A DNA stretch of 33,911 nt from Alphaproteobacteria bacterium (lineage in GTDB: Bacteria; Pseudomonadota; Alphaproteobacteria; Bin95): the NCBI GenBank assembly GCA_022825195.1, contig JAJDYL010000047.1, positions 1 to 33,911 on the forward strand, written 5' to 3'. Below are positions 25,450 to 33,911 of the stretch, piece after piece. The notes below the pieces were generated by a model that was given only the letters and a program-made list of their open reading frames with translations, was not told where the DNA came from and searched no databases. A program made the position numbers and the translations under genes. Numbering within the stretch: position 1 is the stretch's first letter; each line of letters starts with the position of its first letter.

Positions 25450-26715
25450 ATGGCCGCAATGCAGCGCTACTCGATCTTTTCGCTTCTCCGGGGTGCGCTC
25501 TCCGGACATCGGGGCTGGCAACCGGCCTGGCGCGCGCCGGAGCCGAAATCCTCCTACGATGTCGTCATCGTCGGCGGCGGCGGGCACGGGCTTGCCACGG
25601 CCTACTATCTCGCCCGCAATCACGGCATCGCGAATGTCGCCGTGCTGGAACGCGGCTGGATCGGCGGCGGCAATACCGGGCGCAACACCACCATCGTGCG
25701 CTCCAACTACCTGCTGCCGGAGAACCAGCGCTTCTACGAGCACTCGCTGAAGCTCTGGGAGGGGCTCAGCCGCGACCTCAACTACAATGTGATGTTCTCG
25801 CCGCGCGGCGTCATCAACGTCTTCCACACCGACGCTCAGCGCGACTACTGGATCCGCCGGCACAACGGCATGCGGTATGCCGGCATCGATGCCGAACTGC
25901 TGACCCGGTCGGACCTCGCCCGGCTCGTCCCGGCGCTCGACCTCTCGCCCGCAATCCGCCACCCGATCGTCGGCGGAGTCATCCAGCCGCGCGGCGGCGT
26001 CGCCCGCCACGACGCCGTCGCCTGGGGCTATGCGCGCGCCGCCGATGCGCTGGGGGTGGACATCATCCAGGATTGCGAGGTGACCGGCATCGACATCCAG
26101 GCCGGCAGGGTCACCGGGCTGCAGACCAGCCGCGGTCCCATCGGGGCCGGCCGGGTCGGCCTCGCCGTCGCCGGCCATTCCTCGCGGCTGGTCGAAATGG
26201 CCGGCATCCGCCTGCCCATCGAGACGCACCTGCTCACGGCAACGGTGTCGGAGCCGGTCAAACCCTTCATGGACAAGGTCGTGTCGGTGGCGGCGGCGCA
26301 TGTCTATGTCAGCCAGACGGACAAGGGCGAAGTGCTGATCGGCGGCACCCTGGACGGCTACAATTCCTGGTCGCAGCGCGGCAGCCCCGCGCGGCTGGAG
26401 GACATCCTGTCGGCAGCCTGCGAGTATTTCCCCCGCGTCTCGCGCCTGCGCCAGCTCCGGCACTGGGCCGGCGTCATGGACATGAGCATGGACGGCAGCC
26501 CGATCATCGCCAGGCTGCCGGTCGAGGGCCTCGCCATGACCGGCGGCTGGTGTTACGGCGGCTTCAAGGCGACGCCCGCCTCGGGCTGGTGCCTTGCCTG
26601 GACGCTCGCCAACGACGCGCCGCACGCGCTGAACGCGCCCTTCTCGCTGGAGCGCTTCCGCACCGGCGCCGTGCTGGACGAAAACGGCGCCGGACCGGTG
26701 GCGTGGGGACATTGA
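25450..26715 (+). CDS. soxB: Sarcosine oxidase subunit beta
   Basis: This is the catalytic subunit of heterotetrameric sarcosine oxidase, which oxidises sarcosine to glycine. The protein is 421 residues. The dinucleotide-binding loop is VVIVGGGGHGLATAYYLAR near 38-56, followed by the family segments ERGWIGGGNTGRNTTIVRSN and GGVIQPRGGVARHDAVAWGY. The C-terminal end has MDGSPIIARLP and GGWCYGGFKATPASGW. Family members bind FAD and covalent FMN. The start may be ATG 25450 or 25459; homologues usually begin MQRYSIFSLL, which favours the second, but neither has a good ribosome site. First gene of the soxBDAG operon. Confidence 0.95.
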   Translation: MAAMQRYSIFSLLRGALSGHRGWQPAWRAPEPKSSYDVVIVGGGGHGLATAYYLARNHGIANVAVLERGWIGGGNTGRNTTIVRSNYLLPENQRFYEHSLKLWEGLSRDLNYNVMFSPRGVINVFHTDAQRDYWIRRHNGMRYAGIDAELLTRSDLARLVPALDLSPAIRHPIVGGVIQPRGGVARHDAVAWGYARAADALGVDIIQDCEVTGIDIQAGRVTGLQTSRGPIGAGRVGLAVAGHSSRLVEMAGIRLPIETHLLTATVSEPVKPFMDKVVSVAAAHVYVSQTDKGEVLIGGTLDGYNSWSQRGSPARLEDILSAACEYFPRVSRLRQLRHWAGVMDMSMDGSPIIARLPVEGLAMTGGWCYGGFKATPASGWCLAWTLANDAPHALNAPFSLERFRTGAVLDENGAGPVAWGH

Positions 26716-26728
26716 GGGGAGCGGACGC

Positions 26729-26989
26729 ATGCTCCTGATTCCCTGCCCCTTCTGCGGCGACCGCGACGAGACCGAGTTTGCCTATGGCGGCGATGCCGGC
26801 ACGGAGCGTCCGGCGGACCCCGGAGCCGCAACCGACGAAGCCTGGACCGACTATCTCTGTTTCCACGACAACCCGAAGGGGCCGCATCGGGAGTTCTGGT
26901 TCCATCGCGACGGCTGCCGGCGCTGGCTGACGGTCGAGCGCGACACCCACACCCATGAACTGGGTGCGGTCCGGTTGAGCCGGCCATGA
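26729..26989 (+). CDS. soxD: Sarcosine oxidase subunit delta
   Basis: This 86-residue small subunit of sarcosine oxidase begins MLLIPCPFCGDRDETEFAYG, whose cysteine pair belongs to the zinc site known for this subunit. YLCFHDNPKGPHREFWFHRD and GCRRWLTVERDT follow, with the remaining Cys and His ligands. It starts 13 bases after soxB with a GAGGGGAGCGG ribosome site, and its stop overlaps the soxA start by four bases. Confidence 0.96.
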   Translation: MLLIPCPFCGDRDETEFAYGGDAGTERPADPGAATDEAWTDYLCFHDNPKGPHREFWFHRDGCRRWLTVERDTHTHELGAVRLSRP

Positions 26990-29934
26990 GACGCCAGCCC
27001 TTCCGAGCGGCAGAGGGCGGCCATCTGATCGACCGCTCGGAGCCGCTGCGCTTCGATTTCGACGGCCACCGCCAGGAAGGATACCGGGGCGACAGCCTGG
27101 CCTCCGGGCTGCTGGCGGCGGGTGTGCGCATCGTCGCGCGGAGCTTCAAATACCACCGCCCGCGCGGCGTCTGGGGATTCGGCTCGGAAGAGCCCGGCGC
27201 CATGGTCGCGACGGGCGTCCGCGAAGAGGTCCGGCCGAACCTGAAGGCAACCGAGATCGAGCTTGCCGACGGCCTCATGGCTTTCGGGCAGAACGCCTGG
27301 CCTTCGGTCGCCTGGGACCTCGGCGCGGCCGTCGGCATGGCCGGCAATGTCCTGCCGGCGGGTTTCTACTACAAGACCTTCATGTGGCCGCCGCGCTGGT
27401 GGCTCGCGCTCTACGAACCGGTGCTTCGCCGCATGGCGGGTTTCGGGCCGGCGCCGTCTGCGCCGGACGGCGCCTTCTACGCCAAGCGGCGCATGCATGC
27501 CGACGTGCTGGTGGCGGGCGGCGGGCCGGCAGGCGTGGCGGCGGCGCTCGCGGCGGCGCGCGCCGGGGCGAAGGTCGTGCTTGCCGACGAGAATGTGCGC
27601 TTCGGCGGCGGCCTGCTGCGCGCGCCGGGGGAGATCGGGGAGTCCGACGGGCTTGCCTGGATCGATGCCGCCATCGGCGAATTGGAGGCGATGGCGAATG
27701 TCCGCCTGCTCCGGCGGGCCACCGTTACCGGTTATTACGACCACAACCTGCTCCTCGTGGCCGAGCGGGCCGGCGGGGACGCAGCGCCCGGCACGCCGGA
27801 AACCCGCCTCTGGTTCGTGCGTGCGAGGGAAGCGGTGATCGCGGCCGGCGCGCATGAGCGGCCGCTGCTCTTCGCCGGGAACGACCGGCCCGGCGTCATG
27901 TCGGCGTCGGCGGCCGGCGGCTATGCCCACGCCTATGGCGTGCTGGCCGGACAGCGCGCCGTGATCGCGGGCAACAATGACAGCATCTACGCGGTGGCGC
28001 GGCTGTTGCGGGGCGCGGGCGTCTCCATCGCCGCCGTCGCCGACGCGCGCGCCGAAAGCGGGGCGCGGGACCTGCCCTGCCGCCCGGGCCGGACCGTCGA
28101 GCGGGCGCTCGGAAGCCGCCGGGTGCGCGGCGCGCTGCTTCGGCGGACCGACGGCAGGGCGGGGGACCGGAGCGAGCGCATCGCCTGCGATCTGGTCGCC
28201 GTTGCCGGAGGCTGGAGCCCGGCCGTGCATCTGCACACCCAGGCGCGCGGCAGCCTCAGCTACGACGAGGAGCGCGGGCTGGTCCTGCCCGACCGGCCGG
28301 GCGGCGCCAACCGGAGCGCGGGCGCGGCGGCCGGGCGCTTCGACCTCGACGGCTGCCTCGCGGAAGGCTGGGCCGCTGGCGTCGCGGCGGCCGCGGCCTC
28401 GGGGCACGAGCGCCCCGCCGGGGAGCCGCCGCGCTCGCCGGACCGCGTTGCCGGGGACGCGCCCGTGTTCTGGCGGATCGGCGCCGGCAAGCAGTTCGTC
28501 GATCTGCAATACGACGTGACCGCGGCGGATGTGGAGCTGGCCGCGCGCGAGGGCTACCGCTCGGTCGAGCATGTGAAGCGCTATACCGCGCTCGGCATGG
28601 GCACCGACCAGGGCAAGACCTCCGGCATGGCGGGCCTCGTCCTGCTGTCCGAGGCGATCGGCCGGCCCGTCGCGCGGACCGGGACGACGACCTTCCGCCC
28701 GCCCTACACGCCCGTGCCGATGGCGGCCATGGCGGCCGGCCTCATCGGCGAGGGCCGGGACGCGCTGCGCCGGACGGCGGCCGACGACTGGCACGAGGCC
28801 CGGGGCGCCGTCTTCACCGCCGCCGGCCTCTGGCGCCGGCCCAGCTACTATCCGCGCGAGGGCATGGACGAGGAGGAGGCGATTTCGGCCGAGGTGCGCG
28901 AGGTCCGCGCGGGCGTCGGCATCGTGGATGTCGGCACGCTCGGCAAGGTCGATGTCCAGGGACGGGACGCCGCCGCCTTCCTCGACCTCGTCTATGCGAA
29001 CCGGATTTCGACCCTGAAGGCCGGGCGGGGCCGCTACGGGCTCATGCTGCGCGAGGACGGGCGCGTGTTCGACGACGGCGTCGTCATGCGGCTCGGCGAA
29101 AACCATTTCTACCTGACGACCACGACCGCGCAGCACCACGCCGCGATGCAGCATATGGAATTCCTGCTCCAGACCGTCTGGCCGGAACTGGAGGTCTATG
29201 CGACGGATGTCTCCGAGCACTGGTTCGCCGCCGCGCTTGCGGGCCCCGGCTCGCGGGCGCTGCTGGGCGAGGTCGCGCCCGGACTCGACGTGTCCGACGA
29301 GGCCTTCCCGATGATGGCGGTGCGCGCGGCGACGGTCGCCGGCCTCTCGGCGCTCGTCTTCCGGATGAGCTATTCGGGCGAGCTTTCCTACGAGATCGCC
29401 GCGCCTGCGGATCACGGCCTGGCGCTCTGGACGCGGCTGCTGACGGCCGGGCGCGAACACGGCCTCACGCCTTACGGCACCGAGGCGATGGGCGTCATGC
29501 GCATCGAGAAGGGCCATGTGACCCACGCCGAGGCGGACGGGCGCACGACGCCGGACGATCTCGGCCTCGGGCGCATGGTCAACGCCGGCAGGCGCAGCAT
29601 CGGCAGGCGCTCGCTCGACCTGCCGGCGCTCTGCCGGAAGGGCCGCCAGCAGCTTGTCGGCCTCGCCGTCATCGACCCGGAGGCCCGGATCCCGCCCGGC
29701 TGCCAGGTGGCGGAGCGCGACGACATGCGCCCGGCGGCGCCGCTCGGCCATGTCACCTCCTTCTGCTACAGCCCGACGCTCGGCCGCGCCATTGCGCTGG
29801 CGCTGGTCGAGAACGGGCGGTCCCGGATCGGCCAGACCGTCTATGTCGCCTCGCCGGTGACCGGCCTCGCCATGGCGGCGGAGATCGTGCCGCCGGTCTT
29901 CTACGACGCGGAAGGGACGCGGCTCCGTGGCTGA
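26986..29934 (+). CDS. soxA: Sarcosine oxidase subunit alpha
   Basis: This is the large subunit, 982 residues. The N-terminal ferredoxin-like part has DSLASGLLAAGVRIVARSFK and YHRPRGVWG. A Rossmann domain with GGGPAG at about 178-183 binds NAD. The C-terminal 380 residues, from about 600, resemble GcvT and bind tetrahydrofolate, with MSYSGELSYEIAAP and YGTEAMGVMRIEKGHV. That domain lets the enzyme deliver the sarcosine methyl carbon as 5,10-methylene-THF. Translation is coupled to soxD (ATGA), and the gene overlaps soxG by eight bases. Length is standard. Confidence 0.97.
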   Translation: MRRQPFRAAEGGHLIDRSEPLRFDFDGHRQEGYRGDSLASGLLAAGVRIVARSFKYHRPRGVWGFGSEEPGAMVATGVREEVRPNLKATEIELADGLMAFGQNAWPSVAWDLGAAVGMAGNVLPAGFYYKTFMWPPRWWLALYEPVLRRMAGFGPAPSAPDGAFYAKRRMHADVLVAGGGPAGVAAALAAARAGAKVVLADENVRFGGGLLRAPGEIGESDGLAWIDAAIGELEAMANVRLLRRATVTGYYDHNLLLVAERAGGDAAPGTPETRLWFVRAREAVIAAGAHERPLLFAGNDRPGVMSASAAGGYAHAYGVLAGQRAVIAGNNDSIYAVARLLRGAGVSIAAVADARAESGARDLPCRPGRTVERALGSRRVRGALLRRTDGRAGDRSERIACDLVAVAGGWSPAVHLHTQARGSLSYDEERGLVLPDRPGGANRSAGAAAGRFDLDGCLAEGWAAGVAAAAASGHERPAGEPPRSPDRVAGDAPVFWRIGAGKQFVDLQYDVTAADVELAAREGYRSVEHVKRYTALGMGTDQGKTSGMAGLVLLSEAIGRPVARTGTTTFRPPYTPVPMAAMAAGLIGEGRDALRRTAADDWHEARGAVFTAAGLWRRPSYYPREGMDEEEAISAEVREVRAGVGIVDVGTLGKVDVQGRDAAAFLDLVYANRISTLKAGRGRYGLMLREDGRVFDDGVVMRLGENHFYLTTTTAQHHAAMQHMEFLLQTVWPELEVYATDVSEHWFAAALAGPGSRALLGEVAPGLDVSDEAFPMMAVRAATVAGLSALVFRMSYSGELSYEIAAPADHGLALWTRLLTAGREHGLTPYGTEAMGVMRIEKGHVTHAEADGRTTPDDLGLGRMVNAGRRSIGRRSLDLPALCRKGRQQLVGLAVIDPEARIPPGCQVAERDDMRPAAPLGHVTSFCYSPTLGRAIALALVENGRSRIGQTVYVASPVTGLAMAAEIVPPVFYDAEGTRLRG

Positions 29935-30532
29935 CGGTGCAACCGAAGCGCGGCGCAGCGCGCTCGCCGGGCTGGACCTCGGCTCGCGCGCCGGCGGGGC
30001 GGGGGGCGTGCTGCTGGGCGAGGGGCCGCCCCGGGAGAGCTTCGCGCTGCGCGGCCCGGCGGACGACCCGGCCTTCGCACGGGCCGTCGAGACCGGGCTG
30101 GGGGCGGGCCTGCCGCAGCAGCCGGGCGCGGTTGCGGAAATCGGGGCCGACGCGCTGCTGATCCGCCTCGGCCCCGACGAATGGCGCCTCACCGCGCCGC
30201 TTTCGGACGACGGCCGGATCGCCGCCCGCCTCGCCTCCGCACTCGCCGGCGGGCGGGGCGCGCTGGTCAACGTCTCGTCGGCCACCACTGTCATCGCGGT
30301 TTCGGGCGCGCATGCAGCCGACCTGCTGGCGACCGGGACCGGCATCGACCTCGACCCGGCGGCCTTCCCTCCGGGCCGGGCGGCGCGCACCCGCATCGGC
30401 AACGCCCAGGCGCTCGTGCACCGCAAGGCGGAAGACGCCTTCGAGCTCCACGTCCCGCGCAGCTACGCCCGCTCCTTCTGGGACTGGCTGGAAGCGCGCG
30501 GCCGCGAGTTCGACGCCGCCGTCGCGCTCTGA
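29927..30532 (+). CDS. soxG: Sarcosine oxidase subunit gamma
   Basis: This 201-residue smallest-conserved subunit of heterotetrameric sarcosine oxidase has the GcvT-like fold. Typical segments are LLIRLGPDEWRLTAP, ALVNVSSATTVIAVSGAHAA and DLLATGTGIDLDPAAFPPGR, with a C-terminal FELHVPRSYARSFWDWL. It starts with GTG at 29927 inside the end of soxA, an eight-base overlap. It completes the soxBDAG order. Sequence conservation in this subunit is low, but the operon position makes the call secure. Confidence 0.93.
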   Translation: MADGATEARRSALAGLDLGSRAGGAGGVLLGEGPPRESFALRGPADDPAFARAVETGLGAGLPQQPGAVAEIGADALLIRLGPDEWRLTAPLSDDGRIAARLASALAGGRGALVNVSSATTVIAVSGAHAADLLATGTGIDLDPAAFPPGRAARTRIGNAQALVHRKAEDAFELHVPRSYARSFWDWLEARGREFDAAVAL

Positions 30533-30550
30533 GGCGGAGGACAGCCGCTT

Positions 30551-30961
30551 ATGGGCAAACTCGTAGCTATCGCGAAGCTTGAGAACACTTTCGACAGATG
30601 CATCGTCGAACAGGGCTACGGCGATGCAGGCGCTATTCGCACAACCAGTGTAGAAGTCGTCGTGAACACTGCCACCGCGATGTTGATGTTGCCCGAAACC
30701 GTGGTTGAACGCCTCGGACTTGAGACCCGGCGGCGCGCAATAGTCGTCGATGCAGACGGCAGCAGGGAAATACGGCCGGTTGCCGGACCCGTCACCGTAG
30801 AGATCTGCGGACGGTCGGCATGCACCTCCTGCATCGTTGGTCCGCCGATGAGCGTGGCATCGGTTGGCCGTTCCGTGCTTCTGGAGCTCGACCTGATTTC
30901 CGGCGGGCTTAGGCCCGGCCTTTATCCACGACATCCCGATTACCCGATACTGAGGCTCTGA
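30551..30961 (+). CDS. Clan AA (retropepsin-like) aspartic protease-fold protein, catalytic Asp replaced
   Basis: This 136-residue protein shows the plan of bacterial single-lobe aspartic proteases. There is a strand leading to [20 protein letters not shown], then a strand with [20 protein letters not shown], and an end [20 protein letters not shown], close to the usual family ending. The normal active site is Asp-Thr-Gly-Ala; here it reads VNTATA, with Asn in place of Asp and Ala in place of Gly. It is therefore probably inactive as a protease or has another role, unless this is a sequencing error. Its composition is less GC-rich than its neighbours. It begins 18 bases after soxG, and its TGA overlaps the next ATG by one base (TGATG), so it looks co-transcribed. 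Function unknown. Confidence 0.65.
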   Translation: MGKLVAIAKLENTFDRCIVEQGYGDAGAIRTTSVEVVVNTATAMLMLPETVVERLGLETRRRAIVVDADGSREIRPVAGPVTVEICGRSACTSCIVGPPMSVASVGRSVLLELDLISGGLRPGLYPRHPDYPILRL

Positions 30962-31488
30962 TGGGCACAAACCTCCCGGTCGAGCCGCTGACGCGCGCCG
31001 CCTTCACGCCCTTCGGCGATGTGATCGAGGCCGATGGCGCGCAGCACTTCGAGATCAATAACGGCTCGACGACCCGCTTCCACGACCTCGCCCGCGTCGA
31101 TGTGGCGGCGGAAGGCGGGCATGTGCTGGTCAACATCTTCCGTGCCCGCCCGCTGCCCATGCCGCTGACAATCGAGATGGTGGAGAAGCACCCGCTCGGC
31201 TCGCAGGCCTTCGTTCCGCTCGGGGCCGCGCCCTTTCTGGTCGTCGTCGCGCCGCCGGGAGAGACGGCGGCCCCGGCGGACCTGCGCGCCTTCCTCGCAA
31301 GGGCCGGCCAGGGCGTCAACTACGCCCCCGGCGTCTGGCACCATCCGGTCATCGCGCTCGGCCGCGAGGCCGACTTCCTCGTCATCGACCGCGGCGGCCC
31401 GGGAGACAATCTGGCGGAGTTCTTCTTCGGCGAGGACGAGTGCCGTGTCGTCGAGATCAATCGGCCGGCGGAGACGGCAACGCCCTGA
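30961..31488 (+). CDS. allA: Ureidoglycolate lyase
   Basis: This 175-residue protein splits ureidoglycolate to glyoxylate and urea, the last step of allantoin/purine degradation. The cupin-like fold is supported by [40 protein letters not shown] and [35 protein letters not shown] is the active-site region with two histidines. Its ATG overlaps the stop of the aspartic-protease-like gene by one base. Its 3' end overlaps the convergent recQ gene by 32 bases. No other allantoin genes are in the window. Glyoxylate can feed glycine metabolism, which fits the sarcosine/glycine setting, but that is an inference. Confidence 0.93.
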   Translation: MGTNLPVEPLTRAAFTPFGDVIEADGAQHFEINNGSTTRFHDLARVDVAAEGGHVLVNIFRARPLPMPLTIEMVEKHPLGSQAFVPLGAAPFLVVVAPPGETAAPADLRAFLARAGQGVNYAPGVWHHPVIALGREADFLVIDRGGPGDNLAEFFFGEDECRVVEINRPAETATP

Positions 31489-33274
31489 GCGCCTCCAGGA
31501 ACGCCTCGCCGTAGCGCCGCAGCTTCGTTGCGCCGACGCCGGGGACTTCGGCCATCTCCTCCAGGCTGGCGGGGCGGCGCTCCAGCATGGCGTGGAGCGC
31601 GTTGTCCTGGAACACCACATACGCCGGCACGCCCTGTTCCTGCGCCAGCCTGTGGCGGAGCGCGCGGAGCGCCTCGAAGCCTGTCCTGTCGGAGGAGGCC
31701 GCCGGCGCGCCCCGCTCCCTGCGCTCCCCCGGCTGCCGGCGCGCGCGGGCCTCCCGCTTCTCCAGCCGCAATTGCACCTGCCGCTCGCCGCGCAGCACCG
31801 CGCGCGCCTCCGGGCCGAGGCGGAGCACGGTGAAGCCTTCCAGATTCTCCGCCGCGACCAGTTCCGCCGCCGTCAGCTGGCGCAGGATCGAGCGCCATTC
31901 GCCCACCCGCCGGTCCTTGCCGACGCCGAAGGTCGGCAGGCCGTCGTGCCGGAGCCTGAGCACGCGCTCGGTCTCGCGCCCGCGCAGCACGTCGATAATG
32001 TGGCCGCCGCCGAAGCGCTGGCCGGTGCGGTAGATCGCCGAGAGCGCCATCTGCGCCGCCTCCGTGCCGTCAAACAGCTCCGGCGGGTCGAGGCAGGCAT
32101 CGCAATTGCCGCAGGGCTCGCAACCGTCGCCGAAATAGCCGAGCAGGATCTGCCGCCGGCAGGTCGCCGCCTCGGCATAGCGCATGAGCGCCTCCAGCTT
32201 GCCCCGCTCGACGCGCTTCTGCTCCTCCGAAGCCTCCGACTGCTCGATGAACCGGCCCAGCTGCGCCGCATCGCCCGGCCCGTAGAGCATCCAGGCTTCC
32301 GCCGGCAGGCCGTCGCGCCCGGCCCGGCCCGTCTCCTGGTAGTAGGCTTCGAGGCTCTTCGGCAGGTCGAGATGGGCGACGAAGCGCACATCCGGCTTGT
32401 CGATGCCCATGCCGAAGGCGACGGTCGCCACCATCACGGCGTCGTCCGAGGCGACGAAGCGCGCCTGCGCGGCGGCCCGCTCCCCGGCCTCCATGCCGGC
32501 ATGGTAGGCGAGCGCGGGCACGCCGGCCCGGTTCAGCGCATCCGCCACATCGTCGACCCGCTTCCGGGTCATGCAATAGACGATGCCGGCCTCGCCCCGC
32601 CGCCCGGCGAGGAAGGCCAGAAGCTGGCGCACCCGCTCCCGGCGCGGCCGGACGGTGTAGCGGATGTTCGGCCGGTCGAAGCCGGAGACGAAGCGCTCCG
32701 CCCCCTCCAGCCGGAGCTCGCGCAATATGTCGGCGCGGGTCGCCTCGTCGGCGGTTGCGGTGAGCGCGATCCGGGGCACGGCCGGGAACCGCTCGGCCAG
32801 CACCGCAAGCTGGCGGTAGTCGGGGCGGAAATCGTGGCCCCACTGGCTGACGCAATGCGCCTCGTCGATGGCGAACAGCGCGAGCGGCGCCCGCTCCAGC
32901 AGCTCCAGGAAGCCCGGCGCAGCGAAGCGCTCCGGCGAGACATAGACGAGGTCGAGCCGGCCCTCGCGCACCGCCCGCTCGACGCCGGCCCGCTCCCGCC
33001 CGTCGAGCGCCGAGTTGAGGGCCGCCGCCTTCACCCCGTTCTGGGCGAGCGCCGCCACCTGGTCCTGCATCAGCGCGATCAGCGGCGAGACAACGACCGC
33101 CACACCCGGCCGGACCAGCGCCGGCACCTGGTAGCAGAGCGACTTGCCGGCGCCCGTCGGCATCAGCACCAGCGCGTCCCGGCCCGCGACCACGGCGTCG
33201 ATGGCCGCGCGCTGGTGGCCGCGGAACGCCTCGTAGCCGAACACCCGCCGCAGCACCTCCAGCGGGTCCTGCAT
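31457..33274 (-). CDS. recQ: ATP-dependent DNA helicase RecQ
   Basis: RecQ unwinds DNA 3' to 5' in recombination and fork repair. The protein is 605 residues, a normal length. Walker A is PTGAGKS at 39-45, and the DEAH box is in [20 protein letters not shown] with DEAH at 137-140. Motif VI is [12 protein letters not shown]. The zinc subdomain uses C372, C388, C391 and C394 ([11 protein letters not shown]). A winged helix and a C-terminal HRDC domain with [20 protein letters not shown] and [16 protein letters not shown] complete the E. coli RecQ layout. The start [20 protein letters not shown] is typical. It follows the dienelactone hydrolase gene by 26 bases, probably on one transcript. Confidence 0.97.
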   Translation of the reverse strand: MQDPLEVLRRVFGYEAFRGHQRAAIDAVVAGRDALVLMPTGAGKSLCYQVPALVRPGVAVVVSPLIALMQDQVAALAQNGVKAAALNSALDGRERAGVERAVREGRLDLVYVSPERFAAPGFLELLERAPLALFAIDEAHCVSQWGHDFRPDYRQLAVLAERFPAVPRIALTATADEATRADILRELRLEGAERFVSGFDRPNIRYTVRPRRERVRQLLAFLAGRRGEAGIVYCMTRKRVDDVADALNRAGVPALAYHAGMEAGERAAAQARFVASDDAVMVATVAFGMGIDKPDVRFVAHLDLPKSLEAYYQETGRAGRDGLPAEAWMLYGPGDAAQLGRFIEQSEASEEQKRVERGKLEALMRYAEAATCRRQILLGYFGDGCEPCGNCDACLDPPELFDGTEAAQMALSAIYRTGQRFGGGHIIDVLRGRETERVLRLRHDGLPTFGVGKDRRVGEWRSILRQLTAAELVAAENLEGFTVLRLGPEARAVLRGERQVQLRLEKREARARRQPGERRERGAPAASSDRTGFEALRALRHRLAQEQGVPAYVVFQDNALHAMLERRPASLEEMAEVPGVGATKLRRYGEAFLEALRALPSPPAD

Positions 33275-33300
33275 GGTCCTCGGGCCGTCCGGTGGAGCCG

Positions 33301-33911
33301 TCAGCCTTTCAGCGCCCGCTCGAACAGCGCGGCCGTGCGCCCGTTGGCGAGCGCGGCGTTCTCCTCATCGTAGGGCTGGCCGCCGATGCGCGCGAAGGCG
33401 TGGTCCATGCCCGGATAGGAGTGGACCTGCGCCTGGGCGTTGCCGGCGAGCCCGTCGCGGACCGCCGCCTGCGCCTCCTTCGGCACGAAGCCGTCCTCCT
33501 CCGCGATATGCAGCATGAGCGGGGCGGAGATGTTGGCCGCCTCGTCCAGCATCTCCTCGATGCCGACGCCGTAATAGCCGACATTGGCGTCGAGGTCGGC
33601 CCGGCAGGCCAGCATGTAGGCGAGCTTGCCGCCGAGGCAGAAGCCGACCGTGCCGACCTTGCCGCTGCAGCCCGCCATGGCGCGCATGTGCGCGGCGGTC
33701 GCCTTCAGGTCGTCGATGCCCTTGTCCACGTCGAAGCCCTGGTAGAGCTCGAACGCCTTCTTCCACTCCTCTTCCGTCCGGTCGGTGATATCGACCCCCG
33801 GCTCCTGGCGCCAGAACAGGTCCGGCGCGACGGCGACATAGCCCTGGCCTGCCCAGTATTCGGCGATGTCGCGCATGGCGTGGTTGACGCCGAAAATCTC
33901 CTGGATGCAGA
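33301..33911 (-). CDS. Dienelactone hydrolase family protein (5' end off the window)
   Basis: This alpha/beta hydrolase runs in from the right edge. Reading inward, the first visible residues are [20 protein letters not shown], the conserved second strand of dienelactone hydrolases, so the true start lies beyond 33911. An internal ATG at 33876 is not the start. The catalytic nucleophile is Cys in [12 protein letters not shown], the acid is the Asp in IAEEDGFVP, and the His is in [11 protein letters not shown]. About 30 N-terminal residues are missing. Classic members open dienelactones in chlorocatechol breakdown, but most homologues have unknown substrates. With a reductive dehalogenase-like gene in the same window a link to halogenated aromatics is tempting, but they are 30 kb apart. 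Confidence 0.9.
   Translation of the reverse strand, partial: CIQEIFGVNHAMRDIAEYWAGQGYVAVAPDLFWRQEPGVDITDRTEEEWKKAFELYQGFDVDKGIDDLKATAAHMRAMAGCSGKVGTVGFCLGGKLAYMLACRADLDANVGYYGVGIEEMLDEAANISAPLMLHIAEEDGFVPKEAQAAVRDGLAGNAQAQVHSYPGMDHAFARIGGQPYDEENAALANGRTAALFERALKG

Noticed and set aside
26851..30426. Open frame of about 1191 codons antisense to soxD, soxA and soxG
   Set aside because: It spans several real genes and encodes arginine- and proline-rich sequence with no recognisable domain; it is a composition artefact.

Overview
The window reads as chromosome of a GC-rich alphaproteobacterium. The evidence is the gene order rpmF-plsX-fabH-ihfA-merR, the aerobic-type cobaltochelatase pair cobS-cobT beside bolA and a J-domain gene, a glycine cleavage operon with split P-protein behind a tandem glycine riboswitch, and a four-subunit sarcosine oxidase operon. 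Nearly all genes are tightly packed, with strong G/C bias at third codon positions. That bias opens long antisense frames that I do not treat as genes. I saw no rRNA, tRNA, CRISPR array or insertion sequence.

Layout. Positions 1-1748 (minus) hold most of a corrinoid/iron-sulfur reductive dehalogenase-like protein whose C-terminus lies off the left edge. After a 645-base gene-free stretch comes a compositionally distinct, more AT-rich block with a large KAP-family P-loop NTPase (2394-4586). It is followed by a tiny convergent ORF and a rho-independent terminator. Positions 4905-9452 (minus) are the glycine cleavage operon gcvT-gcvH-gcvPA-gcvPB with its riboswitch and a likely promoter. A tandem universal stress protein (minus), a YdcH-like small protein and a KefB/C-type cation/proton antiporter follow.

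Positions 12346-15560 (plus) carry ribosomal protein L32, the first fatty acid/phospholipid enzymes, IHF alpha, a MerR regulator and a cold-shock protein. Next come secA, a DUF2889 gene, bolA (minus), a J-domain protein, cobS, cobT and an AidB-type acyl-CoA dehydrogenase. A convergent enoyl-CoA hydratase (minus) is followed by the soxBDAG sarcosine oxidase operon (plus). That operon appears to continue through a degenerate aspartic-protease-fold protein into ureidoglycolate lyase. At the right end are recQ (minus) and a dienelactone hydrolase-like gene (minus) cut by the edge.

How it fits together: sarcosine oxidase turns sarcosine into glycine and can hand the methyl carbon to tetrahydrofolate. 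The riboswitch-controlled glycine cleavage system then breaks down glycine, giving a second methylene-tetrahydrofolate. Cobalt insertion (CobS/CobT) supports corrinoid cofactor synthesis, which the reductive dehalogenase-like protein would need. The least ordinary elements are that dehalogenase, the isolated KAP NTPase block (a candidate defence or accessory locus) and the aspartic-protease-like protein that has lost its catalytic aspartate.
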